Positions 1 through 13,100 are shown, counted from the first letter of the stretch. The stretch is 64,000 nt of DNA from Isoetes taiwanensis (GCA_021234155.1 JAJEKV010000074.1:2986877-3050876), one strand, 5' to 3'. Made by a program: numbers and translations. Notes: generated from the letters alone by a model not told the origin.

Positions 1-1960
1 TCACCTTTTTGAGACCGAATTTTTATACGTTGCTTTTCTTTGTGTTTATGCTCGGAAATTCATAATTAATGCATGGGGAGGGAAAAATCCTGGTTTTCAA
101 CCAGGTGGCTTGTCAAGTGGCTTTAAGAGAGTATAGGAAAATCCCGGTATTTCGGATGAGTTTTAGACCCTCGATTTTTGATTGGGATGGCCAGTTGGCC
201 TTGGTGGGGGGGTTTAGACCCGTTTTGATTTTGGGGCATGGAGGAGGCCCGGTTGGCGATCCGACCTCGGCGTCGTCCGAGCGGCGAAATTACCCTAGGG
301 GACAAGTTCCACGGCCGAGTTTTCCCGGGGGATTAATCACTTACCCCTCACTAGGAGGTATTGACATCCACCTCCATGCCAATTGACTACTGCGTGTGTA
401 GTAAGCGACCTACTTTGGCGTTTCTTGGGAGGGGGTCTTACGCCCACGAAACTTGGTCCCCTAGGTAATGGGGATGTTAGGGTCCATTGGCGGGCAGTTT
501 CGATTCGGTGGGGGTCGGCCGTCCTCGACCCCGGCTTGGATTAGCAAGAACAAGATACTTGGGGTTCACCACGAGGCCACAGTAGAAGATTGAAGTGACA
601 ATAGGAGCACTAGGACTGCTAGGTGGTATACATGTGACCACGGAGAAAAAAGCTAGCTCACTTTGCTTTCGGTGGGGCGTTCTGGGCCGGTGGCCTCAGA
701 AGGGGTTGGCTCGGCTTCGTCTCATGCCCTGCTTGTGCTTCTATTATCGGTGCATTTTCTCTTGCGTAATGCGGCGTCATGTTGCATATCTGCCAAGATT
801 TCACCTTTTTGAGACCGGATTTTTATCGTGTTTTTTGTGTTTATGCTCGGAAATTCATAATTAATGCATGGGGGGAAAATCCTGATTTTCAGCCAGCTGG
901 CTTGCCAAGTGGCATGAGCGTCTGGGGAAAATCCCGGTATTTTTGGGGGTGACTTTAGACCCTCGATTTTTTGATTGGGATGGCCAGTTGGCCACGGCGG
1001 GGGTTTAGACCACGTTTTCGATTTTGGGGCATGGAGGAGGCCCGATTGGCGATCCGACCTCTCCACATCGTGCGGGCGCCGAAATTACCCTAGAGGACAA
1101 GTTCCACTACCGGTTTTCCCGGGGGATCAATCACTTACCCCACTGGGAGGTATTCGGCATCCACCTCCATGCCAATTGACTACAAGTGTGTAGTAAGCGA
1201 CCTACTTTGGCGTTTCTTGGAGAAGGGATGGTCTTCGCCTGAAACTTGGTCTCCTAGGTAATGGGGATGTTCGGGTCCATTGGCGAGCCGGTTCTCGATT
1301 CGGGTGGGGGTCCAGCCCGTCCTCGGCCCCGGCTTGGACTAGCTGCGAGAACAAGATACTTGGGGTCACCACGAGGCCACGGTAGAAGATCGAAGTGAGA
1401 ATAGCAGCACTAGGACTGCTAGGTGGTATACATGTGACCCGGAGAAGCAAAGCTAGCTCCAACGCCCGATGGGGGCGTTCTGGGGCCGGTGGCCTCGGGA
1501 AGGGGTTGGCTCAGGCTTCGTCTCATGCCTACGCTTGTGCTTCTATTGCGGTGCATTTTCTCTTGCGTGTGCGGCGTCATCTTGCACATCTGCCAAGATT
1601 TCACCTTTTTTGAGACCGGATTTTTATACATCTTTGCTTTTTCTTTGTGTTTATGATCAGGAAATTCATGATTAATGCATGGGGCGGGGAAAAATCATGG
1701 TTTTCAACCAACTGGCTTGCCAAGTGGCCCCGTCTGAGGGAAAATCCCGGTATTTCGGGTGAGCTTTAGACCCTCGATTTTTGATTGGGATGGCCAGGTT
1801 GGCCACGGCGGGGGTTTAGACCCGTTTTTTTATTTTGGGGCATGGAGGAGGCCCGGATTGGCGATCCGACCTCTCCATGTCATCACGGAGCACGCCAAAA
1901 TTACCTAGGGGACAAGTTCCACGGCCCTCTTGATGGAGGAGCATCCCAGAATGTAAATCC
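1..1960. repeat. Tandem repeat, about 800-bp unit, family A
   Basis: Units start with the same words (tcacctttttgagaccg) near 1, 802 and 1600, and each continues through the same ordered blocks: a gaaattacccta block near 290, 1079 and 1896, a cttggtctcctaggtaatgg block near 448 and 1244, and a block ending in ggtggtatacatgtgacc near 620 and 1421. About 2.4 units are visible; the array runs off the left edge. Copies differ by many small indels, so the array is old or fast-evolving. Open frames here are short, overlap on both strands and are not preserved between units, so I see no gene. A satellite or an internal array of a large element would both fit. Confidence 0.85.
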
Positions 1961-2440
1961 TACCAAACCCACAGGGTTTGGTAGGGTTTATCTCGGCATC
2001 AAGGCAGGAGACTAACACATCGAAACTTTGCATGGAGTTCTCTGTGTATGCTGCGGGGACCATGCGGGAGATGGGGTCAAATCCCCAAGAAGCATGCTTT
2101 TCGAGACTCCCCTTCTTTGGAAAGGGGCTTGTGAAGGGAGTCTCCGAAAGGTATCTTTGCCGAAGGAAATTTGGCTGTCTCCCAGTGCCATGAGGGTAAT
2201 CCGGCAAGGGTATTCCACGTCGGATCACGGGCCCTCACGGGTCATGGAGACATCCCGGAGAATGTAAACCCTATCAAACCCTAGGGTTTGCTAGGGTTTA
2301 CATCTCAGCGTCAAGGCGGAGACTCACACATCCGAAACTTTGCATGGAGTTCTCTCGTATTGTATGCTCACGGGGACCATGCGGGAGATGGGTCGAATCC
2401 CCGGCGCGACATGCTTTTCCGGACTCCCAGAAGGTATCCG
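1945..2440. repeat. Duplicated 310-bp segment at the junction of two satellite families
   Basis: A block beginning aatgtaaa.cct.ccaaaccc near 1950 recurs near 2260 and continues through the words cgaaactttgcatggagttctct and ggaccatgcgggagatggg. Within each copy a short inverted repeat (accaaaccc...gggtttggtagggttta) can fold back. The block lies between the two 800-bp repeat families and has no counterpart elsewhere in the window. No coding sequence is seen. Confidence 0.6.
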
Positions 2441-2442
2441 GC

Positions 2443-4450
2443 CCACGAAACTTGGTCTCGGGGTAATGTCGATGTTTGAGTCCGTTGGAAGAGTCGGATC
2501 ACAGTTAGGGGTGGGAGAGTTGCCCGTCCGTGGCCAAGGACCCTCCGAGAGAGGACCTTTGGGACAAACTTCGGAAGGTTTTAGGGCTCAAATCTTCAAA
2601 CGGCATCATAAAGCCCTCCCACTACCTCATGACATTGTGCAAGATCACGGTCCAATCTTTTTCATTTGGGGTATGGCCTCCAAAGCGTAAACCACTCGGT
2701 GTGTTGCTAGGTTATTGTAGGGTTTACGTTATGGAGGTCGAGTTTTTATTCAGTTGCACTTGAGACAGAAGCTGCGATTGAAAACAAGAAGCAATAGAAG
2801 CGGCCGAAATGGGGTTTGGATTTACCGAGGAGGGCTTTCCTACCGGTGCTCCTCCGGAGGGCAAATGCCAATGCCTCCCCTTCCGGGAACCGGGTTTCCC
2901 TATCGGCCAGTTGAATTCTCCATTCAAGTAACTTGCTTGGCGGGCTCAAGATAATTCAAGATCTAAATGGGAGAACATATCCCCTCATAAAGTGTCCTGC
3001 GGTCGTAGTGTAGAAACCCAAGTGTTTTGTCGTTCGGGTACATTACAAAGGCTCAGGGTGGAGATTTGACTTACGCCATGTCGTCGAAACAGTGAAATTA
3101 CCCTAGGGACCAAGTTACGGTCATTTTTGCAGCAAAGATACGAACCCTCTACATGGCGGTTATTACGCACCCTCAGCTAAGGCCAATTCACTACTGAACA
3201 TGTTGGACATGAGCTACTTTGCAAGCCAGGGGGCGAGGGGTGGTCTTACGCCCGCGAAACTTGGTCTCTAGGGTAATGTCGATGTTTGAGACCGTTGGAA
3301 AAGTCGGGATCAGTTTAGGGGTGAGAGAGTTGCCCGTCAAGTGGCCAAGGACCCTCGAGAGAGGACCTTTGGGACGAACTTCTACGGAAAGGTTTTAGGG
3401 CTCCGTCTTACGGCGTCAACGCCCTCCCACTACTTCATGACATTGTGCAAGATCACGGTCCAATCGGCTGGGGTATGGCCTCCAAAAGCGTAAACCACGT
3501 GCGTTGCTAGGTTATTGTAGGGTTTTACGTTATGGAGGTCGAGTTTTTATTCGATTGCACTTGAGACATGGTGAGAAGCTGCGGTTGAAAACAAACAATA
3601 AGCCCGCGAAATAGGGTTTGGATTTACCGAGGTGGGGCTTTCCTGCGGTGCTCCTCGGGAGGGCAAATGCCAATGCCTCCCTTCCGGAACCGGTTTCCCT
3701 ATCAAATAGTTGAATTCTCCATTCAAGTAACTTGCCCGGCGAGGCTCAAGAAAATTCAAAATCTGTCAGGAGAACATATCCCTCATAAAGTGTCCTTGAT
3801 CGGTAGGTGTAGAAATCCAAGTGTTTTGTCGTTCGGGCAATTACAAAGGCTCAGGAATGGAGATTTGACTTAGCCATGTCGTCCAGAAATAGCGAAATTA
3901 CCCTAGGGACTAAGTTACCACGGTCATTTTTTTTGCAAAAGAAACACGAACCCTCTACATGGCGTATTGATGCACCCTCGCTAAGGCCAATTCACTCTGA
4001 ATGTGTTGGACATGAGCTACTTTGGCACTTAGGGGCGAGGGGTGGTCTTACGCCCGAAACTTGGTCTCGGGGTAATGTCGATGTTTGAGTCCGGGTTGGA
4101 AGAGTCGGATCCGCGGTTAGGGGGTGGGAGGTTGCCCGTCAGGTGGCCAAGGACCCTCGAGGAGAGGATCTTTGGGGCCGAACTTCTTTACGGAAGGTTT
4201 TAGGGCTCAGATCTTCTGGCGTCAATGCCCTCCCACTACCTCATGACATTGTGCAAGATCTGGTCCAATCGGCTGGGGTATGGCCTCCAAAGCGCCAAAC
4301 CACTGTGCCTTGCCGGGTTATTGTAGGGCAAATGCCAATGTCCCCCTCCCTCCGGAGCTCGGTTTCCCTATCCGGCCGGTTGAATCCGGCATTCAAGTAA
4401 CTTGCCCGGCGAGGTTCAAAAAAATCAAGATCGGTCGGAGAACTTATCAA
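2443..4450. repeat. Tandem repeat, about 800-bp unit, family B
   Basis: The word gaaacttggtctc followed by ggtaatgtcgatgtttgag occurs near 2447, 3257 and 4055. Each copy continues with the same blocks: gtggccaaggaccctc, cactac.tcatgacattgtgcaagat, ggcaaatgccaatg and gaaattaccctagggac. About 2.5 units are present with period about 800. Family B shares the taccctaggg and cttggtctc.ggtaatg blocks with family A in the same order, so both probably descend from one ancestral 800-bp monomer. No plausible coding frame survives in all units. Confidence 0.8.
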
Positions 4451-7400
4451 AGCGCGAAGCGTTCTGGCGGTCGACGGATGTAGATGTACCATATATATCC
4501 CTTGATCTTTATTAGCTTACAAAATGTAACATCACTTATTAACTTAATGTGCATAACACTATGGTCCAACAACCCACAATGTGACATTAAAATCTTATCA
4601 TGCATTAATACTGGTATCAGGTTACAGTTAGCCATTTGTGACCAATCGAAGTCACCAAATCTATCTTTCCAATATTATCACATAAGTAGCACAATATAGG
4701 ATCACACTAGACCTAGATTTCAGTAAACAACACTTCACAAGGACTGTTCAATGTGCATCCATCGCCAAACAAATGTATTGTTTAACAATCTGTAATGCCA
4801 ATCATATGGTAAATATCACAAATTAAACCCTTTGGTTCCGGCTTTTGTTTTCAAAAAGAGTGATTAGCACAAGTCCATCCTTTTTAAAAAAGCAAGAAAA
4901 CCCAAAGGCTTAGAACCATGGTGGAGCAATAATGGTCACTTAAGCTTGAACAAAGGGCTTGAAGACCAAGGTGGGTAATAAGTGAAGGGTAAAAAAAGGA
5001 AAAGATCATAAAAGGAAAAGATCACACGGGGCAATAGGAAATGGTGTGTTGGAAATGCCATTTTTACAAATGCGTGGTACAAGAACTAGGTACAAGAGTA
5101 TTTGGACAAAGGCAATGGTGGTAAAATTTTAATAAAGGGCATGGGTGGAAATGTAAATATTGGCTAGGCAAAAATATTTAAACACTAAATATAAGGCAAA
5201 AGAAGCACAATGAAGGTGAAAGAAAATGATTAAGCTAAAAAATATAAAGGTGGGCAGAGATGAAGGGCCAAGATTAAGATCTTGGGCCCTAACATCCTAT
5301 TGGTTTATTTTAACGGCAGAGATGAGGCAGAGATGAAGGGCCAAGATCTTGATCCTGGTCCTGATCATCCTATTGGTTTAGGTTAAAATTTTTTTCCCAC
5401 GTCGATTTTGGCGCGTCGATTTCGGCGCCTTGTTTCTTGGCGCCTTGCCCTGTTTCTTGCGGCTTTGCCTTTCTTGTTTCTTGGCGCTGTGCTCCTTGCA
5501 TGATTATCTTGCAGTCTTGAGATTGAGATTGCAGCTCTCAAAGCAATGCGATTAGGAAATCGGCGGCGGAGAGCGCCTAGCGGCCACCGATGAATACATG
5601 GAGCTCAAATTTTTGGCGGGATTGGATTGCTAGCCAATCTAATAGGCGAGCACCTAAAGCTGGCGTCCACGGGAAAATGTCGGTTTGAAGGCGGCATACG
5701 GCCCGATTCGCTTCATGATTTGTAAAATTTGTCGGATTCGTTGCACTGCTAAAACCACGGTTTGGATATGCATATTGCTATGCTACGGTTTGTTGCGAAG
5801 ATGTGTGCGGCTTGTGACCGGATAGTGCATTTGGCGCGCATAATCCTTTGTTTCCTAATCTAGGCGAGAGATAAGCTTTGCTAGAAATACGATTTTGAAT
5901 CTATTTACCGGCATATCTTTGATGCGGCTTTATTCAAGACCATAGCGATTTCTGCATCGATTTATGATGGATTGCTTGTACCATGCCTGTGCCACTTGCA
6001 CGAGCTCTAAAACTGCTTTCGAAATCCATAAGGTAACATTTATTGAGTCAAATAATCTTGGCCTACATACGAGGAGTTTGGGTTGATTTCCCTTAAACAT
6101 CTACATTTTTGCTTGGAAATGGTAGTTGGATTTGTGTTTTAACTAAAACTTGGTTGTCTAGGGATGCCCAAATGTGTTTTTGGCTGCAAAAAAACTTATG
6201 TGTTGGGCTGATATTCAGCGGGGCGGATCTATTACTATGGAGCGCCCTCTAATGATGTTGGATAAGGCGGAGATGCTTTTGTATATCATGGTATGATGCT
6301 ATCTTTTCTTATTAATTTATTTAAAATTTGGAAGCATGAGGAAATTGTCGGGTTCTCATTGTCTATTAGAACCCTAACTGAATTAGAAGTTCTGAGATAA
6401 ATATGGTGTAGTTCAAGTCTTGCATATGGTTTTCAATATGGTGCGAATCTTGCATACACTTGACCACTATTCTTTTATAATTCTTTGGCGAGGTTTGACA
6501 AAGTTTATAGCTAGAATCTGACATAGACAAAGATCTGCTCGGCAAAATATTGTGGTCGTTTTGGCTAAATATGCTTACGCGACTATGGTTTTGCTCAGGA
6601 AAGAGTACATTACAAGCAATTATTACAAGCGACTAGTTTTGCAACCTCCAAGGATTTCAAAATCCCATGAATTGAATAGGCGATAGAGTGAGGATATGAA
6701 AATCATGGTTTTAGTAATTGGAAGCGAGGATTTTTGAATCACTTCTTATACTTGAAATACATGCATTGGGTTATTTTGAACAAATTCAATAGATGAAATG
6801 TTCCACTTTGAAGGAATGACAAGTTATAAATTGCAAAACTTGCATGAACAATTTCTTGGAAAATAGCAATTGATTGTAATCGAAAACAATACTTAAAAAC
6901 TTGTCATTTAACCATGGCATTTAACCATGTTGTTTATTGAAGAAAACAACACTTAAAAATATTTATTTGACATGTTGTTTATTGAAAATTCTATAAAACA
7001 ACATGTGCATTTTATGTAAAATAATACTAAAAGACAACACCTATTTTTGAAAAATTACATTGCCACATATCCACATATAAGAATGAGTGCCACGTGTCAA
7101 GATTTGATTGCTTAAAACATGTCTACGTATGTAAACCAAGCGTGTTGTTTTTGTAAAGTTAAAAAAAGTCCACGGATATTTTATTTTGATTTTCTTGCAA
7201 AAACAACACTTGTAAACAACCAATTTAAGAAATAACGTGTCGTACTTTTTAATAGCTACATATAATATTGAGGAAAACAATATTTGAAAATAGTAATTAT
7301 TTTTAAATGCAACACATTGAATTTCTTTTAAAACTACACATCTTTCTCTAAGAAAACAATGTCAACTTTAAAAAACTACAAGTAGAGGAAAAAAAAAAAC

Positions 7401-7747
7401 GCATAGAAAAAAAAAAAAGATATATTTTTTTACTTCTTCATTAGTAGTAATATGTAAAATCTGGCGTGTACTTTAAAAAAAAACAACGCATGACTTCTTA
7501 CAAAAACAACAGTGACAAAAAAACCACACGTAGAAAAAAACTGATAAAAACAATAGTGAAAAAAAAGGACACATTGACAAAAATGGCCAAAAGACCACCG
7601 TGGAAAATTTCTGCCAAAAACCACCGTCTCTTTGTGCAAATCCAGATAAACGGGCCACGTGGACTTTTGGGGCCATTTTGGTGTTGTTTTTGGCATAAAA
7701 CAACACTTCCGTACAAGGAAAAAACAACTGTGGACCAAAAATTGGGG
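4451..7747. other. AT-rich region without recognisable genes
   Basis: I find no long open frame or family motif here. There is an imperfect direct duplication at 5250-5385 (gcagagatgaagggccaagat...cctattggttta, twice) and a short GC-rich stretch of ttggcgcc words at 5400-5500. From about 6890 to 7740 the words aaaacaacac and gtgttgtttt recur on both strands, with homopolymer A runs near 7390-7425. The sequence looks like decayed non-coding DNA or the non-coding part of an unrecognised element. Confidence 0.5.
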
Positions 7748-8985
7748 TCAGTGTGTGTACTCCCTGTGCATGAACCGAATCTTGTCGACAAAGCTCATCT
7801 TTAATTTGTACTCGTTGTCAGCATTGTGTGTGTTGGCAACGATTTTTGCTTCTTCGTCGGTGAGACCACAGTAGACTGCACACAGGACGGAGAGATACCT
7901 GGGGTTATTTTTTTCCTTGTACAGCTGCCTTCTTGCCTTGAAGCTATGATTTCCTCCCAAGACGTAGTGAGTGTAAGTGTCTGCTTTTTCTCTGTCATAG
8001 TCCTGGGGGGTGGTGCATTGCTCCCTGTCAACAAGGACAACTATTGGCGCCACATGAGCATTAGGATTGCTCCTAATTCTATCCGCCGGGGTTCCTTAAG
8101 TGGTCGGCATAAATTTTGAACACTGGCGGCCTTTCACCCGACTTCATTCTTTGGGGGCGACCTCATGCAAGTTCACGAGGAAGATAGATCACCCCTTGTA
8201 CAAATTTTTCTGCATTTATTACCTCCATTCTTCGGAGGTCTTATCAACTTTCTTTTCTTTTTATTGCTACCAGGGAGCTTTTCCTTTTCCCTTTTGTTTT
8301 TTGTGCTTCCCTCGGGGACTTACGTGATTTCAAGTCTTTGTACTTTTTCGGCTTCTTTGGTTCTTTGGCAGCTATGGTAAAGTCTTGGCACGCTAAGTTT
8401 CTTTGGCAGGGGGTTCTTCCTCTTCTTCTTCCTCGAACCTTTATCGATGACCTCCACGAAGAACTAGCGAGAAGGTGGTGATTGTGATCTTTCTCCATCG
8501 ATTGCTCCGGACTCAGCGACGGGGAAAGTCACCGGCTTGTCCGGAACAAACCTGCCTAATACATGAACACAGGCTTCGTTTTTGTCGGTAGTGTGAAAAG
8601 AATTTGTACGATGCGGTGGTTGCACACCCGACAATTTTAAAGAATGCGATGTCCACAACAATGAAGCCTTGGGAGGTCTTGAAGGATAGCCTCCCCCACG
8701 ACCTCCTTGTCCGGCAACCTCGGAGACATCTTTTATTGTCCCCAAGGTTAACAAACTTCGAGTCGGCGTACCTTTTGTTACCAAGCACTTTTACGGGGCG
8801 TACAAAAATGTCGATTGTCTTTGTATTTTTCCATGCACCCACGGTCACGAACCATAGCATTTGATAGTTCTCATAAATAGCGGGCACATCATTGTCGGTG
8901 ATTGTGCTTTCGAGGGTGTGGGCGCTTGGGCTTCGAAGTTTCTTTGATGCCCTCTTGCTTCCTTCTTCCCCGCCATCAAGCGTTT
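7748..8985 (-). pseudogene. Broken gene with possible ParB-like domain
   Basis: Several minus-strand frames look like pieces of one protein. The N-terminal piece (about 8985-8640) has a basic start and then DIFVRPVKVLGNKRYAD and KFVNLGDNKRC. A second piece ends near 8510. A very basic Lys/Arg-rich linker follows at 8498-8244. The C-terminal piece (8053-7748) reads YVLGGNHSFKARRQL, then LTDEEAKIVANTHNADN. The GGNHS..A motif with a following hydrophobic-acidic helix recalls the GxHR/GNHR core of ParB/sulfiredoxin-like domains; this is a resemblance from memory. The pieces lie in different frames, so at least two frameshifts are present, unless short introns explain them. Function is unknown. 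Confidence 0.45.
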
Positions 8986-9224
8986 AAAACAACCATGTTA
9001 AGGCGAAATTCAAGCGAAATTTGTATTCGAATAACATTTACTAATCTTGTGCCCTAAAGCCGAAAAAAGCGGAAAACAAGCTAAAATATTGTCAGTCCTA
9101 AGTCAATTTCTTGTGCCTTAATTGGACTCAAAAAGAGTAATTTTATCTTAAAAAGTTGTGCATTGCAGACTAAAAAAAGTGTGTTATTTTAGTGAAAAAA
9201 GCAAGCGTTCTCAAAACTACAAGC

Positions 9225-9490
9225 GAGAATGTATTACGGAATACACTTTTGCCCTTGTAGAGTAAAAGTGTATTCGAATACACTTTGCCCATTCGAGCAA
9301 AGTGTATTCCGAATACACTTTTGCCCCTTCGCGTAGAGTAAAATGTATTCGAATACACTTTGCTCTTCACTTGAAGGGCAAAGTGTGATCGAATACACTT
9401 TGCATTGCTCTTCGCCCGGATGGGCAAAGTGTAAGGAATACACTTTGCTCACGCTGAAGGGCAAAGTGTATTCGAATACACTTTGGCCTC
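9225..9490. repeat. Cluster of short palindromes (AGTGTATTCGAATACACT type)
   Basis: The self-complementary word agtgtattcgaatacact, or one-base variants with an inserted c or g at the centre, occurs about six times in 260 bp. Copies are spaced by 15-40 bp of linker that itself repeats (gggcaaagtg, tgcccttgtag). Copies sit near 9233, 9267, 9302, 9348, 9384 and 9464. The array is flanked by ordinary AT-rich sequence. Each unit could form a short cruciform, and TTCGAA sits at each centre. No gene is seen. Confidence 0.8.
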
Positions 9491-9879
9491 TGAAGCAAAT
9501 CGAGAAAACAAAAGAAAGGCGCATACTATGTACTTTACATGCTTACCGTCCATTGTTTTCGCTATGTGAATCGAATACAGCAAATGTATATTGATCTAAG
9601 ACTTTCGGGCTGGCGACTAAATCTCTGGCGGAATATGGAATCGAGGTATTTCGAATTTTCCTTTTAAAGGTAGCCAACCCGCCGGGTTGTGTTTTTCTAT
9701 GTGATGCGGAATACGCCTTGTCCAAACACTCACGGATAAGTGTATTACCGGAATAGCATTCTTGCACGCATTAAACAAATGCTGCACACACAATACTATT
9801 CCGAATAGCATTTGTATTCTCGAATATCATTAGTCGACTCGACTTGTGAGTTAGTAACAAGCCCACAATTTTTTACGCT

Positions 9880-10699
9880 TGTTTGACATGGTTAACCGCC
9901 GTGGAACAAACTTCCACCACCATTTGTTTGCCCAAGTACCTCTACCGGATGGAACACAAGGCGGAGATGCTTCTTCAACACCCTACCGACAAGGTCTTTG
10001 TTACTTCTAGAAGGCGGTCCGAGAATCCGGTAACTAGTAGGCGCCACCACCTTTCCAACCCTCTCTCAAGTCGATGAGGAAACCGCTGCCACCACCTTCC
10101 AACCCTCACATTTGCACGTGCGTAGCAATCTTCCACCACCATTTGTTCCATCCCCTCGACACTACAATGGAAACGACCCAAGACCAATTTTTTGAACGGA
10201 CTACCTACGCGTTTGTTGTTTCTCCATCTTCACTTACACATGCGGGAATACGGCTGGATTAAGAGCTGCGAGATTCTCCATCGTTTCTCCCACCACGATT
10301 TCACTACAAATGAAGGCGACCCTGCGGCATCTACTCCTCTTCACACAAAGCGTGGTGACACATGGGTTTTGCGGAATTTTGGTCCGCTATAAAGAGATGT
10401 TTGATCGAACTCCCCTGTGAAGACGCTACAACAACTTTCGTTGGCACATCATATGCTGGCCCATCTCCTTCATTCAACACCGCACCTCCGCCTTTTCCGG
10501 GACAGACTTCACGTGGTCACCCCAGTAGAACTCTCTTGTAAGATGAAGACACCAACGGTGCAACGAGATTACACGTTCTCTAGCCATCCACCAAAAATTC
10601 AAGGTGGATTATGGTGTGAGAGCATGCTCCTCAGAAGAAGAAGAAACCTTATGGACGAGCATAAAATGAGAAGACTTTTAAGAAGTAAATCTTTGCTCA
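9880..10699 (+). other. Possible decayed N-terminal region of the following DUF7869-like pseudogene
   Basis: Short plus-strand frames are rich in His, Pro, Thr and Ser and share recurring words (ttccaccaccatttgtt, caccaccttccaaccctc, ggaaacgac). No frame stays open for more than about 100 codons. The position immediately upstream of recognisable DUF7869-like coding sequence suggests a degraded low-complexity N-terminus or 5' region. This is inference only. Confidence 0.25.
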
Positions 10700-13100
10700 T
10701 TGGGTTGCATCAACAAATTTAACATGTCTAAATTACGAGCAATTAGAGACAACTTCAGTTCAATGACATTGGCTGACCAGAATGCCTACTTGGCCTATCA
10801 TGTAAGGCGGACCGCAACACCTTCTTGCACTACATTAACCGTCAAGAAGTTTGCGAGGAAAATGCTTTATGGTTGTCCACCGTTTAGGGGCTACCGGAAT
10901 GTCTAGAATACACAAAAGATCGGACAAAATCCAGCAAATTGATGATCATTGTGGACCAAGAAGAGTTGTAACCATGCATGCCCTTCTTTTGCATTGTGTG
11001 TCATGGATGGAGAAATATTTTAGAGAAACATGTGAGAAGTCGCCTAATAAAGCAACATGTATCATTTAACCGATAACATCACAAAAAGATGTTTTTAATG
11101 AGTACAAAGAGACTTGCACTCAACTTCAAAGACATCTCTTACTCACACTTCACCGGATTGTGGAAAAGTGAATTCGGTTTAGTGAAAATTCCAGGAGACA
11201 CGTAATGTCCGTTTTGCTCAAGGTGTGCGTAATTAAAAAGTCAAAGAGAAACCGCAAAGACAGAGGTCGAAAGAAGTAAGCTCATGTTCTTCAATCTCTC
11301 ACTTGTTTTAAAAAATGCTTTGACCTTAGTTCTTCTCTGAGATATTGTGCAAATGAGAACCTTGCCGGACATCGTGAACAACAAGCAGAGAGAGAGAAGA
11401 AAGCTTGCCAAACATGAAAAAAAGCTCTTGAACGTCCAATGCAATATAATATATGTTGTGATTGATGGAATGGACCAAAAAAAAACTACTCTACCACATT
11501 TCTTGAACATTCCTAAAGATGTGCTGGAGAATGTTTTGTTAAGGTCCACCTTGTAGGAGCTATGGTCTTCAAAGGAAGTCTAAAGTGCAAAGTATTTTTG
11601 ACATATCCAAACTTGCATGGTGACCCGAACCTCACAATTACAATTCTTAACGAGGTCCAATGCGGCAAGAGCAAGAGCAATTACCACAAGTTTTTTACGC
11701 AACTTGACAATACTACAAGGGAGAACAAGAATCAAACACTCTTTGCATAATCGCGTGCTATGTTAGTGGAGCTAGGGATCTTTAGAAAAGTGAAGTTCGG
11801 TTTTTTTTACTTGTAGGCCACACTCATGATCGATTGACCCGGATGTTCAAGAGATTTTTACGGGTGCCTTTAGAAGGAAGAAGGCTTTCTCCCTTCCTAC
11901 ATTAGTTCGAATTATTGAAGATTCTTACACTCCCACTCCGGTGATCGATCTTCTTAAAGAGATCTTTGATTTGAGAGAGAGTTTGTTTTCTCTCAACGTT
12001 GGCAGAACAAATTTTGTGAACAAGTTGAATGATCTCACCTTTCAACATCACATCAAGTTCTACTTGAAGGATGGCCGAGTTTTTCAGGGAAAAGTATACC
12101 ACAACTAAGGATTGAGTCCACAAGGGGATTACGCTTCCTTAAATATATTCAGGACACTTCCTTCATAGAACGCGTTTAACAACTTCCTCTCAAAAATCTA
12201 AAGGAGTCCAAGGAAAGAAAAGTACCCGAAGTCATCCTTAAAAGCCATTGAAAATGGAATTTCCTCAGAGCTTTAAGTACTTCTTAGAAGAAGATGGGAT
12301 GTGGTGGAGTAATTTCTTTCTCGAGCGAAAATTGTTGTGAAAAATGTAGCTCTAAGCAGTTGCAAGAACCATTTCGATGGCCTAACACCTTCCATCAACC
12401 CCCACAAGCAGTCCAAGCGGTGCTACATTAGCACTCCTGGTGAGAAGAAGATGAGGATCGAGTCATGTACCTCGGACAAGAGGCAGGAATGAACCTCAAG
12501 GTAATATCACGTAAATTACCAAGGGTATGCTAATTGCTCTTCCAACCGAGGAGGATGACAAAGGTCGACCTTTACGGATAGCAAAAAGTGCTTCGCGGAT
12601 CAAGTCAAGGAGGAAGGCTTAGTCACTAAACTCAAGATTCATTGGCTTGCAACACATTTCGAAAAATGTTTTTGAAGGTAGATATGAGTTAGAAATGAGA
12701 AGCCAAGGAAAAGGAAGAAAGTCCAAGAAGGTGGGTTGTAGGGATGAGCTGATCCTTAATGGCATTGACTATATTGTGCTATGATTTTAAATTGAAATCT
12801 GACAATCGTCTCACGCCCAGGGGATCAATCAATTTGCTTAAAAAGCTTGTAATTACGAAGAAGAGGATGAAGAAGGTGGTGGCAATGCTACACCATCTGT
12901 TGATAGTGATGAGGAAGATAACTCAAGCACTTCCTCTAGTGACAAAGTGAAAAAAAGTGAAGGTGATGAGGATGGCATAAATGAACATGATGGCGTCTGG
13001 ATCCCCCTTCATCCTCCTCACACTTTTGCATATAATCGAGTCTTAGAAAAAGGCGTAAATTTTGCATGTGAATATGAAGATTCTATCTTCAAATTTTGAG
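10700..13100 (+). pseudogene. Decayed DUF7869-like gene, copy 1
   Basis: Pieces in several frames align in order with the better preserved copy at 17490-28083. At 10723-10906 there is a region ending in KFARKMLYGCPPF. At about 11350-11550 the frame gives VVIDGMDQKKTTLPHF, matching HDKMDQSKTCLPQY in the other copy. At 11690-11745 it gives QLDNTTRENKNQT, matching QLDNCAGQNKN. An acidic tail near 12960-13100 ends CEYEDSIFKF. Many stops and frameshifts break the gene. The conserved acidic residues (DGMDQ, LDN..ENKN) suggest an RNase-H-like or DDE-like core, which is inference; DUF7869 proteins have no proven activity that I know of. Identity is from remembered family motifs. Confidence 0.6.

Noticed and set aside
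1-4450. Possible ribosomal or 5S gene array, given the regular period
   Set aside because: No rRNA-like conserved words were found, and the units have diverged too much for a functional rDNA array.
7466-7804. Overlapping frames on both strands near 7430-7870
   Set aside because: Low-complexity A/C-rich words (aaaacaacac) translate to Lys/Thr or Phe/Val repeats; there is no domain or conservation.
9225-9490. CRISPR-like array of short repeats
   Set aside because: The repeats are palindromic with short, similar linkers and no unique spacers, and the DNA is eukaryotic.
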